DNA from: Actinomycetota bacterium
Lineage (GTDB): Bacteria > Actinomycetota > Acidimicrobiia > IMCC26256 > PALSA-610
Length of the DNA: 64,000 nt
Reading direction: 5' to 3'
Assembly (NCBI GenBank): GCA_005773635.1
Contig: SXHN01000122.1
Coordinates: 1 to 64,000, forward strand
The position numbers and the translations under genes are program-made. The stretch's first letter is position 1; every line of letters begins with the position of its first letter. Below, piece after piece: positions 1 through 9,975 of this stretch. Under the pieces are notes generated by a model, which was not told the origin of the DNA, searched no databases, and saw only the letters and a list, made by a program, of their open reading frames with translations.

Positions 1-83
1 TAGAGGTCATCGTGCATTTGCGCGGTGAGGTCTTCGTCGTTGAGTGCAGCAAGGTCAATATCGTCGATTTGGTCGTCAGCCAC
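1..83 (-). CDS. N-terminus of a possible corrinoid (B12-binding) protein, cut by the window edge
   Basis: Only 27 codons are visible. They read leftwards from a GTG at 83-81, with an in-frame TTG two codons earlier as an alternative, and run off the window. The peptide is very acidic and contains AQMHDDL. From memory, the N-termini of methyltransferase-associated corrinoid proteins (MttC-like) have a similar EQMHDDLYDGL pattern, which is the only basis for this call. It is transcribed away from the P450 gene, so 84-190 should hold divergent promoters. The open frame and start are fairly plausible; the function is tentative. Confidence 0.35.
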   Translation of the reverse strand, partial: MADDQIDDIDLAALNDEDLTAQMHDDL

Positions 84-190
84 GACCAAGAGTGTATCCC
101 GTATTGTGGTGATTCCCTATCTAGCGGGAAGCTTGAGGGAGCACCAGCTTGTCTTGACACGCCTCATGTCGTTGGACTCCACTGCAGGCC

Positions 191-1357
191 ATGTCGAAAC
201 TGTTCGCCGCGGTTGATTGGAATGATGAAGCCTTCACCAAGGCGCCCCAATCTGTGCTCAGCCAACTCCCGTCGGAGTGCCCGGTGCATGCTGGCGACGG
301 CGGCGCGTTTCATGTGACGTCGCGTGCTGCAGTCGATGCGGTCTTAAAAGATCCGGCGACATTCTCATCCCACGGGGCCATTTCGCTCGGCGCGGCCGAC
401 CCTCTGATTCCGCTTGAAGTCGACCCTCCACATCACCACCGATACCGGGTGCTGCTCGACCCGATCTTTGCGCCCCGCAAAGTCGCGGAAATGGAAGGCA
501 GCGTCACCGCGTTGGTCAACGATCTGATCGACGATTTCATCGATACCGGATCGACGGAACTCGTGCAGTCGTTTACGGAACCGTTGCCGTCGACCGTCTT
601 CTTGAACCTATTGGGTTTGCCGCTCGACAACGTGGCCGAGTTCTTGCGGCTGAAGGACGGCATTATTCGCCCGCCCGGCACCACAGATGACGAACTCGCG
701 GCAGCACGAGTCGCGGCCGGAATGGACATTTACACCATGTTCGAAGGAGTCATCGCGCAACGGTCGGCCTCGCCACAAGACGATCTCGTGAGTCACTTCT
801 TGTCAGCCGAGGTCGAGGGCGAGAAACTCACCCGCGAAGAAATTCTCGGAATTTGTTTTCTCTTTTTGCTGGCTGGCCTTGACACTGTTGCCGGACAACT
901 CTCGGTTTCCTTCGCGTACCTACTCGAGCATCCCGAGGCGCGGCGCACACTGGCCCAACACCCTGAGTCGATACCGGCCGCAGTCGAGGAATTTCTGCGG
1001 TGGGAAACAATCGTGTCCGGTATTGCTCGCAAGACCGTCGTCGATACCGATCTATTTGGAGTTGCAATTCCGGCTGGGTCGCCCGTGCACGTGATGATTG
1101 GTGCCGCCAACGTTGACGAAACTGAGTTCTCCGATGCAATGACTGTCGATTTATACCGCAACCCCAATCGCCACCTTGCTTTTGGTGGAGGCATTCATCG
1201 CTGTTTGGGTTCGCACCTCGCGAGGCTCGAACTCCGCGTGGCACTACGAGAATTTCACCGTCGCATTCCCGAATATCGAGTCGCCGACAACGATGCGGTG
1301 AGTTGGATTCTCAACTCACCGTTGCGCAGCGCAGCCCGTTTACCAATCAGTTTCTGA
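191..1357 (+). CDS. Cytochrome P450
   Basis: A soluble 388-residue bacterial P450, expected to hydroxylate a small organic substrate using electrons from a separate ferredoxin and reductase; neither is encoded nearby. All class landmarks are visible: HHHRYR in the C-helix (about 81-86), AGLDT in the I-helix (228-232, with the oxygen-activating Asp-Thr), ExxR in the K-helix (Glu267/Arg270), and the haem loop FGGGIHRCLG with the axial cysteine at 338. Length is normal for the class. The substrate cannot be read from sequence. The flanking enoyl-CoA hydratases and dehydrogenase fit a terpenoid, steroid or fatty-acid catabolic setting, which is inference. Confidence 0.93.
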   Translation: MSKLFAAVDWNDEAFTKAPQSVLSQLPSECPVHAGDGGAFHVTSRAAVDAVLKDPATFSSHGAISLGAADPLIPLEVDPPHHHRYRVLLDPIFAPRKVAEMEGSVTALVNDLIDDFIDTGSTELVQSFTEPLPSTVFLNLLGLPLDNVAEFLRLKDGIIRPPGTTDDELAAARVAAGMDIYTMFEGVIAQRSASPQDDLVSHFLSAEVEGEKLTREEILGICFLFLLAGLDTVAGQLSVSFAYLLEHPEARRTLAQHPESIPAAVEEFLRWETIVSGIARKTVVDTDLFGVAIPAGSPVHVMIGAANVDETEFSDAMTVDLYRNPNRHLAFGGGIHRCLGSHLARLELRVALREFHRRIPEYRVADNDAVSWILNSPLRSAARLPISF

Positions 1358-1377
1358 CGAGCAGTCTCAACGAGTAG

Positions 1378-2214
1378 TTAGTGCTCTTCGACGCTGCGGT
1401 AATCGCCAAACTTGGTGTCACGATCGCTTAACGCTGCGGTGAGGCCTTGTGACTGCGCAGTCGCCAAGAACTCTCGCATCGCGTTGGTATGGGTGCCTAG
1501 CGCACACAACTCCGTACCCGCACGAATGCCTTGGCGAATGCCCATCACTTCCATCTGTCGGTGCACCACACGTTTATTGAGTTGCACAAGTTCAGGGTCG
1601 ATCTTGGCGATGCGTGCCGCTACTTCGAGTACCGCGTCGTCGAGTTCCTCAACCGGAAACGCATGGTTCGCCCACCCAAATTCGACAGCTTCGGTGCCGC
1701 TGATCGAATCACCGGTGATCATCATTTCCATTGCTGTGCGCATGCCCATAAACCAGGCGTGAAAATGCATGTCGGGTACACCAAAACGCACTGCCGGATA
1801 TCCGATCTTGGCATCCTCGGCCACATAAATGAGGTCACATCCAGTTGCAAGTTCGCTGCCACCAGCAAGGCAATAGCCGTGCACCTGCGCAATGACCGGC
1901 TTCGCAAGATCCCAGATACTCATCCAGCCTTCGGTGACGTGACGCGGCCACTGCGAATCTCCAGGCGGCGTGTAAAACGGCAATTCGTGACCCGCATTGC
2001 CACCACCAAGTTCGTAGCCCGACGAGAAACACTTGCCTGCACCGCGCACAATAGATACGTGCACATTCGGATCCTGGTCTGCCTCACGCAAGGAGTTGAG
2101 AATCGCGCCTCGAAGCGGGTGATTGAGCGCGTTGCGCTTGTCGGGGCGATTCAACGTGATGCGGCGCACATACGGAACCGGTTCGTCGATGATGACCACG
2201 TCTTCGGTGCTCAT
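1378..2214 (-). CDS. Enoyl-CoA hydratase/isomerase (crotonase) family protein
   Basis: A 278-residue crotonase-fold protein. The CoA/oxyanion-hole segments are visible: RGAGKCFSSGYEL (first half of the oxyanion hole) and HGYCLAGGSELATGCDLIY (second half), followed by the IGYPAVRFGVPD stretch. Crotonases act on CoA thioesters through an oxyanion hole, but the general-base glutamates of true hydratases are not clearly in place, so hydration, isomerisation or another reaction is possible. Its ATG overlaps the TGA of the upstream universal stress protein gene (ATGA), so the two are translationally coupled. It converges on the P450 gene with about 20 bp between the stops. Confidence 0.88.
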   Translation of the reverse strand: MSTEDVVIIDEPVPYVRRITLNRPDKRNALNHPLRGAILNSLREADQDPNVHVSIVRGAGKCFSSGYELGGGNAGHELPFYTPPGDSQWPRHVTEGWMSIWDLAKPVIAQVHGYCLAGGSELATGCDLIYVAEDAKIGYPAVRFGVPDMHFHAWFMGMRTAMEMMITGDSISGTEAVEFGWANHAFPVEELDDAVLEVAARIAKIDPELVQLNKRVVHRQMEVMGIRQGIRAGTELCALGTHTNAMREFLATAQSQGLTAALSDRDTKFGDYRSVEEH

Positions 2215-2633
2215 TCTGGTACCACCACAGTCGGGCAGGTTGCGTTGCGCGCGCAGTGTGCCGCGACTGAGCCGAGATTACGTAGCGCCGATCGATGCGG
2301 GCGTCCTACTACCAACACATCTGCCAGCACCCCTGCGTCCACCAACGCGTCCCCTGGAGAACCCGAAATAACTGAACTAGTGATGTTCACAGTAGATCCG
2401 TCGGGAATCGCCGCGTTGACCGTCGCTTCAAGCAACACCTGAGCTTGGGCTTCAACCTGGTCCAGCGGCACACCACCTCCCAGGGTCTCGGAGATGCCCG
2501 CTAACAGTGGGTGCTCATTCCACGACATGATGATTTCGATCGAACCCCCCGACGCCTCGGCATACTCGTGAGCCCAGCGCAACGCCGCTTCCGATGCGGG
2601 GCTGCCGTCTACTCCAACGACAATACGACTCAT
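2211..2633 (-). CDS. Universal stress protein (UspA domain)
   Basis: A 140-residue single-domain Usp. It starts with the family hallmark MSRIVVGVDGSPASEAALRW (first beta strand and phosphate loop) and has VLVVGRPHRSALRNLGSV near the end, a diverged form of the G-2x-G-9x-G(S/T) ATP-binding motif. I chose the ATG at 2633, not the longer reading frame upstream, because Usp proteins begin exactly at this strand and AGGAG lies about 7 nt before it. It is the first gene of a two-gene unit with the crotonase at 1378-2214. Cytoplasmic; probably a nucleotide-binding stress regulator. Confidence 0.9.
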   Translation of the reverse strand: MSRIVVGVDGSPASEAALRWAHEYAEASGGSIEIIMSWNEHPLLAGISETLGGGVPLDQVEAQAQVLLEATVNAAIPDGSTVNITSSVISGSPGDALVDAGVLADVLVVGRPHRSALRNLGSVAAHCARNATCPTVVVPE

Positions 2634-2911
2634 GGAAACTCCTAGATAGACAAACCCGATGTAACAACCTTCGAACTCGTTCAGACTACGCCGGGACAAC
2701 TTCAACGGGGATTCCGATGATCGCGTTGTTGTTGATGACATCGATCAGATGCCTCAGCGGCATCGGATTCGATCGGGGTCCTTGTGTAAACGGCCGATCG
2801 TGGTTCCCGTTGCCCAGGTTCGGACATGGGAGGTCGCGGTAACGGGATCGGTCATCTTCTGAATGTCGCGAGCAGCTCCCTCGGCTGTCATCTGCGTGCT
2901 ACAACCGTGCA

Positions 2912-3919
2912 ATGCGCGCTGCAGTCACACAAGGCACCGGGAAGCTGCTCCAAACACTGGAGATCTCTGATCCCGAACCACTTTCGGGGGAGCTCCTCGT
3001 CAAAATCACGGCCTGCGGAATATGCGGCTCAGATCTTCATCTGTCGGACGCACTCGACTTCCCCGGCATCGTGCTGGGCCATGAGTTTGCGGGAGAGGTC
3101 GTCGAGACCGGGCCCAACGTCGAAGGGTGGAAGATTGGCGACCGTTTGGCTGGCTTTCCACTCATGGGTTGCGGCACCTGCAAGTACTGCGTAGCTGGCG
3201 CCACGTCGAAATGCGCCGCCGCAAACCAGCTCGGGCTGCAACGACCAGGCGGCTTTGCCCAGTACACAACATTGGCCGCCAGCAGCGCGTTTCGAATTCC
3301 CGATTCACTCGACGATCACGCGGGGGCGTTGGTTGAGCCCCTCGCCGTTGCGCATCACGCGCTTGCAGCGACTCGCCGTGATCCTGCTGCGCCGGTGCTC
3401 ATCATCGGTGGAGGGCCGGTCGGCGCGGTGGTCGCATTATGGGCTCGACACCTGGGATCCACAGAGGTGATCGTGAGCGACCCGGTGGCGCATCGGCGTA
3501 CATTGGCCGAGGCGGTCGGAGCAACTGCAACTATCGACCCGACTACCACCGACGTTGCGACCGAGTTCGCAAAGATTGTTGGCCACGCACCTGAGGTAGT
3601 AGTCGAGTGTGTTGGCATCGCTGGCATGATCCAGCACGCGTTCGACGTTGCCGCCGTCGATGCTGCCGTCACCATCGTCGGCGTGTGTATGACCGCCGAT
3701 CAAATGATGCCACTCACCGCATTGCAGAAAGAACTCGCCGCCCAATTTGTGTTGTACTACCGCAAAAGTGATTTCGTCGCGAGTATCGCGGCGCTAGCCG
3801 ATGGCTCGCTGCAACCTCATGCACTCGTCACGGGGGCGGTCACGCTTGATGAGCTGCCTAATCGCTTCCAATCACTAAAAGCACCATCGCACGACTGCAA
3901 AGTGATGCTGGAACCCTAG
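2912..3919 (+). CDS. Zinc-dependent alcohol dehydrogenase (medium-chain family)
   Basis: A 335-residue MDR dehydrogenase. The N-terminal GroES-like half has GICGSDLH (catalytic-zinc cysteine), LGHEFAGEV (zinc histidine and glutamate) and GCGTCKYCVAGATSKC, the four-cysteine structural zinc lobe. The Rossmann half begins IIGGGPVGAVVALWAR and has a following acidic residue, consistent with NAD use. It should oxidise a secondary alcohol or polyol-type substrate; specificity cannot be assigned. The crotonase at 3932 follows by 12 nt in the same direction, so they probably form an operon. The 278 bp upstream contain no recognisable gene. Confidence 0.9.
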   Translation: MRAAVTQGTGKLLQTLEISDPEPLSGELLVKITACGICGSDLHLSDALDFPGIVLGHEFAGEVVETGPNVEGWKIGDRLAGFPLMGCGTCKYCVAGATSKCAAANQLGLQRPGGFAQYTTLAASSAFRIPDSLDDHAGALVEPLAVAHHALAATRRDPAAPVLIIGGGPVGAVVALWARHLGSTEVIVSDPVAHRRTLAEAVGATATIDPTTTDVATEFAKIVGHAPEVVVECVGIAGMIQHAFDVAAVDAAVTIVGVCMTADQMMPLTALQKELAAQFVLYYRKSDFVASIAALADGSLQPHALVTGAVTLDELPNRFQSLKAPSHDCKVMLEP

Positions 3920-3931
3920 AAAGCTGGCACA

Positions 3932-4726
3932 ATGACCGAAGCACTCGTACTGAACTTCCCGCGGCCTGAGGTTGCGGTCATGACACTGAATCGACCGGAT
4001 CGGCTCAACGCGCTCACGACCGAGCTTGTTGCCGCAATCACTTCAACATTGCACAAACTCAGCGCCCGTCGCGAGATCCGAGCAATCATCATCACCGGCG
4101 CGGGGCGCGGCTTCTGTGCCGGGCTCGACCTCATGCAGCCGGGCGACGGGGAACCGGGCGGTGGTATCCCGAAGGCCTACGAGGGCCAAGAGAGATTCTC
4201 GGGAATGATCGAAGCAGTACGAGCGACTCGACAACCAGTGATCGCAGCCGTCAATGGGCCCGCGGCAGGGGCAGGGTTCGGGCTCACCTTGGCGTGCGAT
4301 GTGCGCATCGCCGCACTCACAGCAAAGTTCCATGTCGCGGCGGTAAAAATCGGATTGTCGTCGGGCGAATGCGGTATTTCGTATCACCTACCCCGCCACA
4401 TCGGCAGTGCGCGCGCATTCGAAATCATGTTGACAGGGCGGCCGATCGACGCCGAAGAAGCCGACCGGATCGGATTGGTCACGCGCGTCGTCGCCGAGGG
4501 CGAGGCCTTGAACGCGGCGCTCGAAACCGCCGATGCGATCTGCGCCAACAGTCCTTTCGCGGTCTGGATGACGAAAAAGGTTATGTGGGAAAATCTTGAC
4601 GCATCGTTCGATCAAGCCATCGCACTCGAAAACCGCACGCAAATACTGGCTTTCGGCACGCTCGATGCCAAAGAAGCAATGCGAGCGTTCGTCGAAAAAC
4701 GTACCCCTACATTCACTGGCGAGTGA
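3932..4726 (+). CDS. Enoyl-CoA hydratase (crotonase family)
   Basis: A 264-residue crotonase. TGAGRGFCAGLDL forms the first oxyanion-hole strand, VNGPAAGAGFGLTLACDVRIA the second, and LSSGECGISYHLPRHIG carries a glutamate where the catalytic acid/base of hydratases is expected. The length equals that of the family. It probably hydrates a 2-enoyl-CoA in fatty-acid, branched-chain or terpenoid degradation. It lies 12 nt behind the zinc dehydrogenase and reads as the second gene of that operon. It converges on asd, with 16 bp between the stops. It could supply crotonyl-CoA/3-hydroxybutyryl-CoA interconversion for the nearby ethylmalonyl-CoA genes, but nothing in the sequence proves this. Confidence 0.88.
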   Translation: MTEALVLNFPRPEVAVMTLNRPDRLNALTTELVAAITSTLHKLSARREIRAIIITGAGRGFCAGLDLMQPGDGEPGGGIPKAYEGQERFSGMIEAVRATRQPVIAAVNGPAAGAGFGLTLACDVRIAALTAKFHVAAVKIGLSSGECGISYHLPRHIGSARAFEIMLTGRPIDAEEADRIGLVTRVVAEGEALNAALETADAICANSPFAVWMTKKVMWENLDASFDQAIALENRTQILAFGTLDAKEAMRAFVEKRTPTFTGE

Positions 4727-4742
4727 CGCAGCATCAGCGACG

Positions 4743-5777
<1,035 letters not shown>

Positions 5778-6995
5778 TCAAGCTCCCAGCTCAAATGCGT
5801 CGTGTAGCGACCGCACGGCATTTTCGACCTCGGCTTGGCGAACTACGCACGAGATGCGAATCGTAGAAGTAGAGATCATTTCAATATTGATGTTTTGCGC
5901 CGCAAGCGTTTCGAACATCGTCGCGGCCACGCCGGGGTGCGTCTTCATTCCTGCACCCACGAGCGAAACCCGGCCTACATCTGGATCGGCTTGAAATCCC
6001 TTCGCACCGATCTCGCCAACGACACGAGGCATTACTGCCTCAAGCAACGGCACATCGAGTTTCGGCAATGTGAATGAAATATCGGTGTGGCCTTGGGTCG
6101 AAACGTTTTGGACGATCATGTCAACATTGCAACCGGCATCGGCGAGAAGACGAAATACTTTGCCAGCAACGCCAGGCTGATCGGGGACCTGTTCGATTGT
6201 GACCTTTGCTTCGGAGGTGTCGTGGGTAACCCCCGAGATAATCGCTTGTTCCATCACAGCATTCTCCTCTTCAACCCAAGTGCCGGGCGCCCAGGTGAAA
6301 CTTGACCGGACGTGAATTTTCACTCCGTGATTACGCGCGTACTCGACCGACCGCAATGCCAACACCCGTCCACCGGTGGCGGCCATCTCCAACATTTCTT
6401 CGAGCGTGATACGCGCTTGCTTGCGCGCATTGGGCACGATGCGCGGATCCGCGGTGTACACGCCTTCAACATCGGTGTATATCTCGCAACTCGAAGCGCT
6501 GAAGTGCGCTGCCATCGCCACAGCCGTCAGGTCGGAGGCTCCCCGACCAAGTGTGACGATCTCTTTAGCAGTGCTCACGCCTTGGAATCCCGCGACAACC
6601 GCGACATTGCCAGCATCGAGGGCAGCCTGGATTCGATCGCCTTTGATCTCCACGATTTTGGCGTTGCCGTGCTGGGTATCTGTGACGATGCCAGCCTGGC
6701 TGCCGGTAAAGCTCACCGCTGGAACCCCAAGATCATTAACTGCCATGGACACCAACGCGATCGAGATGCGCTCGCCCGCGGTAAGCAACATGTCCATTTC
6801 TCGACCGCCGGCGGCCTTGGTGGTGACGTCGTTCGCAAGCCGAATGAGGTCGTCGGTGGTCTTGCCCATCGCAGACACTGCAACAATCACCTGGTTACCA
6901 GCACGCGCGGTGCGCGCGATGTGATCGGCAACCGCTTTGATGCGATCGGGATCACCAACGGAGGTGCCGCCATATTTCTGAACTATCAGAGCCAC
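5778..6995 (-). CDS. lysC: Aspartate kinase
   Basis: Phosphorylates aspartate, the first step of the lysine, threonine and methionine pathways. With the GTG at 6995 the protein is 405 residues, the usual length of a monofunctional kinase, and begins VALIVQKYGGTSVGD, the family's standard N-terminus with the KYGGTS ATP/substrate loop. A longer reading frame to 7406 is rejected because it has no homologous sequence and crosses the divergent cyclophilin start. The C-terminal part has two ACT domains, with segments such as VPDQPGVAGKVFRLLADAGCN, which normally give feedback inhibition by lysine or threonine. asd follows directly. Confidence 0.95.
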   Translation of the reverse strand: MALIVQKYGGTSVGDPDRIKAVADHIARTARAGNQVIVAVSAMGKTTDDLIRLANDVTTKAAGGREMDMLLTAGERISIALVSMAVNDLGVPAVSFTGSQAGIVTDTQHGNAKIVEIKGDRIQAALDAGNVAVVAGFQGVSTAKEIVTLGRGASDLTAVAMAAHFSASSCEIYTDVEGVYTADPRIVPNARKQARITLEEMLEMAATGGRVLALRSVEYARNHGVKIHVRSSFTWAPGTWVEEENAVMEQAIISGVTHDTSEAKVTIEQVPDQPGVAGKVFRLLADAGCNVDMIVQNVSTQGHTDISFTLPKLDVPLLEAVMPRVVGEIGAKGFQADPDVGRVSLVGAGMKTHPGVAATMFETLAAQNINIEMISTSTIRISCVVRQAEVENAVRSLHDAFELGA

Positions 6996-7128
6996 GAACA
7001 ACCACGCTACCCGCGGGCAATTGCGCAATTTCGAACGAGTTTCTCTGAGCGGCTCACTCCCGTAGACTCCCGACCCATTGTGCAGTGTCCGCATTTGGGC
7101 TGCCGTGAGCTGATGGAGAACACACCAC

Positions 7129-7944
7129 ATGAGTAAGGCCGATAAGCGGGCCCGCAAGCGCGAGAACCAAAACAAGGCCAAGATCATGCGGGAGGCCGAG
7201 GCAAAACGGGCGAAGCGCAATCGCGGGCTCAAGATTGGCGCTGGTATCGCTGTGGTGATCGTCAGTATCGTTGGGCTTGCGACCGCGTTCGGCGGCGACG
7301 ACAAGAAAACGACCGAGCCCACCACTACGACCCCATCCACCACGAGCACTACGAAGCTGCCCGATGGCTGCGTCGACACCAAGCCAGCGAAAGCTGGCAA
7401 CGGCAAGACCTACAACGCTGCGCCACCGATGACGATCGATCCGGCCAGGACCTACACCGCGACATTCGAAACATCGTGCGGCAAGTTCACCGCCGAACTT
7501 GACGCGAAGAACTCACCGAAAGGCACAAATCAATTCGTGTTTTTGGCCCGCGAAGGCTTCTACGACGGCCTCACTTGGCATCGAGCGGTCAACAATTTCG
7601 TGATCCAAGGCGGTGACCCCCAAGGGACGGGCACCGGAGGCGCGGGCTACAGCGTCGTCACAGAATGGCCCAAACAAGACTTCAAAACTGGTGACCTCGC
7701 GTGGGCGAAGAGCCCTAACGAAGCCGCAGGTACCGCAGGTTCACAGTTCTTCGTTACCACCGGAGATCCCGCAGCACTCAACGGCACGAAAAAGGGCGAC
7801 CAGTACGACTACGGCTACTTCGGACGCGTCACGTCCGGATTAGAGAACGCAAAGAAGATGGAAGGACTCGCGCCAGCAACTCCAGAGGGTGGTACCCCAA
7901 CTCAGCCGATCTACATCCTCAAAGTCACCATCACCGAGTCATAG
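7129..7944 (+). CDS. Membrane-anchored cyclophilin-type peptidyl-prolyl isomerase (first of two)
   Basis: 271 residues. A very basic N-terminus (Lys/Arg-rich to about residue 35) precedes one transmembrane helix (about 37-57), a low-complexity Thr/Pro linker (about 60-80) and a C-terminal cyclophilin domain from about residue 100. The core motif FVIQGGDPQGTGTGGAG and the later GSQFFVTTGDP match the active site of cyclophilins. The anchor orientation, with a positive N-terminus inside, puts the isomerase on the outside of the membrane, where it could assist folding of exported proteins. The gene diverges from lysC (133-bp spacer). The next gene starts at the base after its stop. Confidence 0.92.
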   Translation: MSKADKRARKRENQNKAKIMREAEAKRAKRNRGLKIGAGIAVVIVSIVGLATAFGGDDKKTTEPTTTTPSTTSTTKLPDGCVDTKPAKAGNGKTYNAAPPMTIDPARTYTATFETSCGKFTAELDAKNSPKGTNQFVFLAREGFYDGLTWHRAVNNFVIQGGDPQGTGTGGAGYSVVTEWPKQDFKTGDLAWAKSPNEAAGTAGSQFFVTTGDPAALNGTKKGDQYDYGYFGRVTSGLENAKKMEGLAPATPEGGTPTQPIYILKVTITES

Positions 7945-8721
7945 ATGAACGATCTTCCCGCCAACGGCGACCAATCTGGCGATCAGCCAATAATCCTTGA
8001 CGTGCCAGCAAAGAGCATGTTGGCGACGCCGATCGTCTGGCTCATCGACATCGTGATCGGTGCCGCAATCGCGCTGTTGGTGGTGTTCGCTATCGGCAAG
8101 TACCGAGACAACGACAAGCCCTCGACCGCTCCAACCACAACAGCAACCCCAACAGCAATCACGCAGCCACGCACCACCGTGCCGCCCGGAACCGGCGGAC
8201 CAAAGATGGCGATCGATGTGGCCAAGAAATACACGGCCACCATCGACACGAACTACGGCCAGATTGTCGTCGAACTCGACGCGCAGAATGCGCCCACGGG
8301 CACCAACAATTTTGTGACACTCGCCCGTAAAGGCTTCTTCGACAACACCACGATTCACCGCACGGTCGGCAATTTCGTCATCCAAGGCGGATCCCCCGAC
8401 GGTTCAGGCAACGGTGGTCCGGGGTACACAATGCAAGCTGAGTCACCAAAAACCCCATATAAACTCGGTGATATTGCGTATGCGAAGACCGCTCAAGACC
8501 CACCCGGTTCAGCTGGTTCCCAATGGTTCATCGTGACCGGTTCCACTGCGGCCCTCGATCAAACCATCGCCAACGGTTCGTACGACTACGCAAAGTTCGG
8601 GCGCGTGGTCAAAGGACTAGACGTGGCCACAACGATCGAAAAGCTCGCGCCGCCGACTGCGGAGGGTGGGCCACCCACGAAAGCCGTCAAAGTCAACAAG
8701 GTAACAATTACCGAAGCTTGA
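7945..8721 (+). CDS. Membrane-anchored cyclophilin-type peptidyl-prolyl isomerase (second of two)
   Basis: 258 residues; the ATG is the base after the stop of the preceding cyclophilin. The plan is the same: a short cytoplasmic N-terminus, a transmembrane helix (about 31-52), a Thr/Pro-rich linker, then a cyclophilin domain with FVIQGGSPDGSGNGGPG and GSQWFIVTG. Both the linker and the domain resemble the upstream copy, which points to tandem duplication followed by divergence; the N-terminal cytoplasmic part is acidic rather than basic. Its 3' end overlaps the convergent S51-like gene by 14 bp. Confidence 0.92.
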   Translation: MNDLPANGDQSGDQPIILDVPAKSMLATPIVWLIDIVIGAAIALLVVFAIGKYRDNDKPSTAPTTTATPTAITQPRTTVPPGTGGPKMAIDVAKKYTATIDTNYGQIVVELDAQNAPTGTNNFVTLARKGFFDNTTIHRTVGNFVIQGGSPDGSGNGGPGYTMQAESPKTPYKLGDIAYAKTAQDPPGSAGSQWFIVTGSTAALDQTIANGSYDYAKFGRVVKGLDVATTIEKLAPPTAEGGPPTKAVKVNKVTITEA

Positions 8722-9406
8722 TCGGGCCCTTCTTCAAAGTCCTTATGCTTCCACCCGCGGCATACGTCACCGCAGACCCCGCGGCCAGCGACCAGTCGCC
8801 AACTCCAGTTCGCACCAACGCGGCATGATCGTTGAGCCCCACCAGCGTTGCATCCGCGGGCAGTAGATCGACCGCGCGATCCCAAATGTGATCGGGCTCG
8901 TTGATGTGGTGAGGAAACAACGCAACATTCTCAACCACACCAAAACCCACGGTGTACGCCCCTCCGCGAGAATCGATCATCGGATCGCACAGCACTGTCG
9001 CGCCGGCTCCCGCGGCAGCGAGAACTGCGCCCTTACGATGCGCAGCGATAATCAGTTCGAACAGCTGGGTCTCTTTCAACACCGACCGCAAATGCATCGG
9101 CGAACCATCAGTGAGATACAAGAAACGTGCTGATTTAGCGGTGCGTACTAACGCGTCGTCGTTCGCGTCGCGACGGTTGTAGACGTCGAGCGATCTGACC
9201 GTCGCTCCAAGTTTCTTGAAGTACGCATCTGCCTTCGCCACTTTTTCAGCAGGGTTCTCGAACGCCGCGGCTGCTGCGATGACGAGCACTTCCGTTCCGC
9301 CACTTTCGGCGAGCAGCTGACTGTCGAACACCTTGCAGGGCGCTTCGAACTCTGCGCCTCCGACAAGCGCAAGCGTGCCTCCACTCAATTGAACTTGACC
9401 AGTCAT
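8708..9406 (-). CDS. Peptidase S51/cyanophycinase-like protein, probable pseudoenzyme
   Basis: 232 residues from the ATG at 9406, which has AAGGAG about 9 nt upstream; the open frame beyond it is arginine/serine-rich noise. The fold resembles the class I glutamine-amidotransferase-like S51 family: a GGTLALVGGAEF opening, LYLTDGSPMHLRSVL (substrate loop) and AVLAAAGAGATVLCDPM. In S51 enzymes the last motif reads GSSAGA or GTSAGA with the nucleophilic serine at the first position. Here that position is Gly133 (codon GGA at 9010-9008), so ordinary serine catalysis should be absent. A lone cysteine follows five residues later. It may be a binding protein or have altered chemistry. Confidence 0.8.
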   Translation of the reverse strand: MTGQVQLSGGTLALVGGAEFEAPCKVFDSQLLAESGGTEVLVIAAAAAFENPAEKVAKADAYFKKLGATVRSLDVYNRRDANDDALVRTAKSARFLYLTDGSPMHLRSVLKETQLFELIIAAHRKGAVLAAAGAGATVLCDPMIDSRGGAYTVGFGVVENVALFPHHINEPDHIWDRAVDLLPADATLVGLNDHAALVRTGVGDWSLAAGSAVTYAAGGSIRTLKKGPIKLR

Positions 9407-9452
9407 CGAGCTACTCCTTGTACAGCGTACGCGGGTGACCACCACGCGGTTG

Positions 9453-9833
9453 CTACTTCGTGTATTTGATGTCGCAGTGTTTCTCGTTGTACTGCCGCAT
9501 CTTGTCAGACGTGGCCGTGAGCCTCGTCGTGTCGACCTTGTCGGCGATCGCCGCGATGTCGTTGTCAATAAACTGCGCCTGAATCACCAGAGCCAGGTCG
9601 TCGATATCCTTTTTGGTGACATCTTTGAGATCCTTGGGGATGTTGTTCGCCATAAATTTGTACGCGACCACGGCCTTCACTGCATCTTCGGTGGAAACGT
9701 CAGACTTAGTTCCCAAAGCCTTGGTCAGCTCGCGGGCCTTGTCGCAAAACGGAGTGCCGTTGCCGCCCGAACAGGCACCAAGGCCCACGGAAGTAACACC
9801 AACAAGAAGGATTGAACCCACAAACTTTTTCAT
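9453..9833 (-). CDS. Small secreted lipoprotein, function unknown
   Basis: About 126 residues from the ATG at 9833 (an in-frame TTG precedes it). It starts with a lysine pair, a short hydrophobic stretch and the lipobox LGAC at about residues 18-21, so it should be lipidated at that cysteine and held on the outer face of the membrane. The mature part is helical and charged, with a second cysteine soon after (GTPFCDKA) and another near the end (KHCDIKY), possibly a disulfide. I recognise no family. It is transcribed towards the S51-like gene and away from the 3-hydroxybutyryl-CoA dehydrogenase gene. Confidence 0.8.
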   Translation of the reverse strand: MKKFVGSILLVGVTSVGLGACSGGNGTPFCDKARELTKALGTKSDVSTEDAVKAVVAYKFMANNIPKDLKDVTKKDIDDLALVIQAQFIDNDIAAIADKVDTTRLTATSDKMRQYNEKHCDIKYTK

Positions 9834-9975
9834 CAATTCGCCTTTACGTGGAAGTCGGAGACGATTGGTTTAGCGGTCAGGCCACCCCTATCCGCGGATG
9901 TCACAGTGGGTTGGAGCCAGGTATCTACCTAGCGGTAACCTTTTTGCACGTTTCGTACTGGTCGAGGAGGCCCAA

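Noticed and set aside
1531-2442. 303-codon plus-strand reading frame
   Set aside because: Antisense to the crotonase and universal stress protein genes; no recognisable motif.
6996-7406. 137-codon N-terminal extension of aspartate kinase
   Set aside because: It overlaps the divergent cyclophilin gene and its promoter region; the family start VALIVQKYGG is at 6995.
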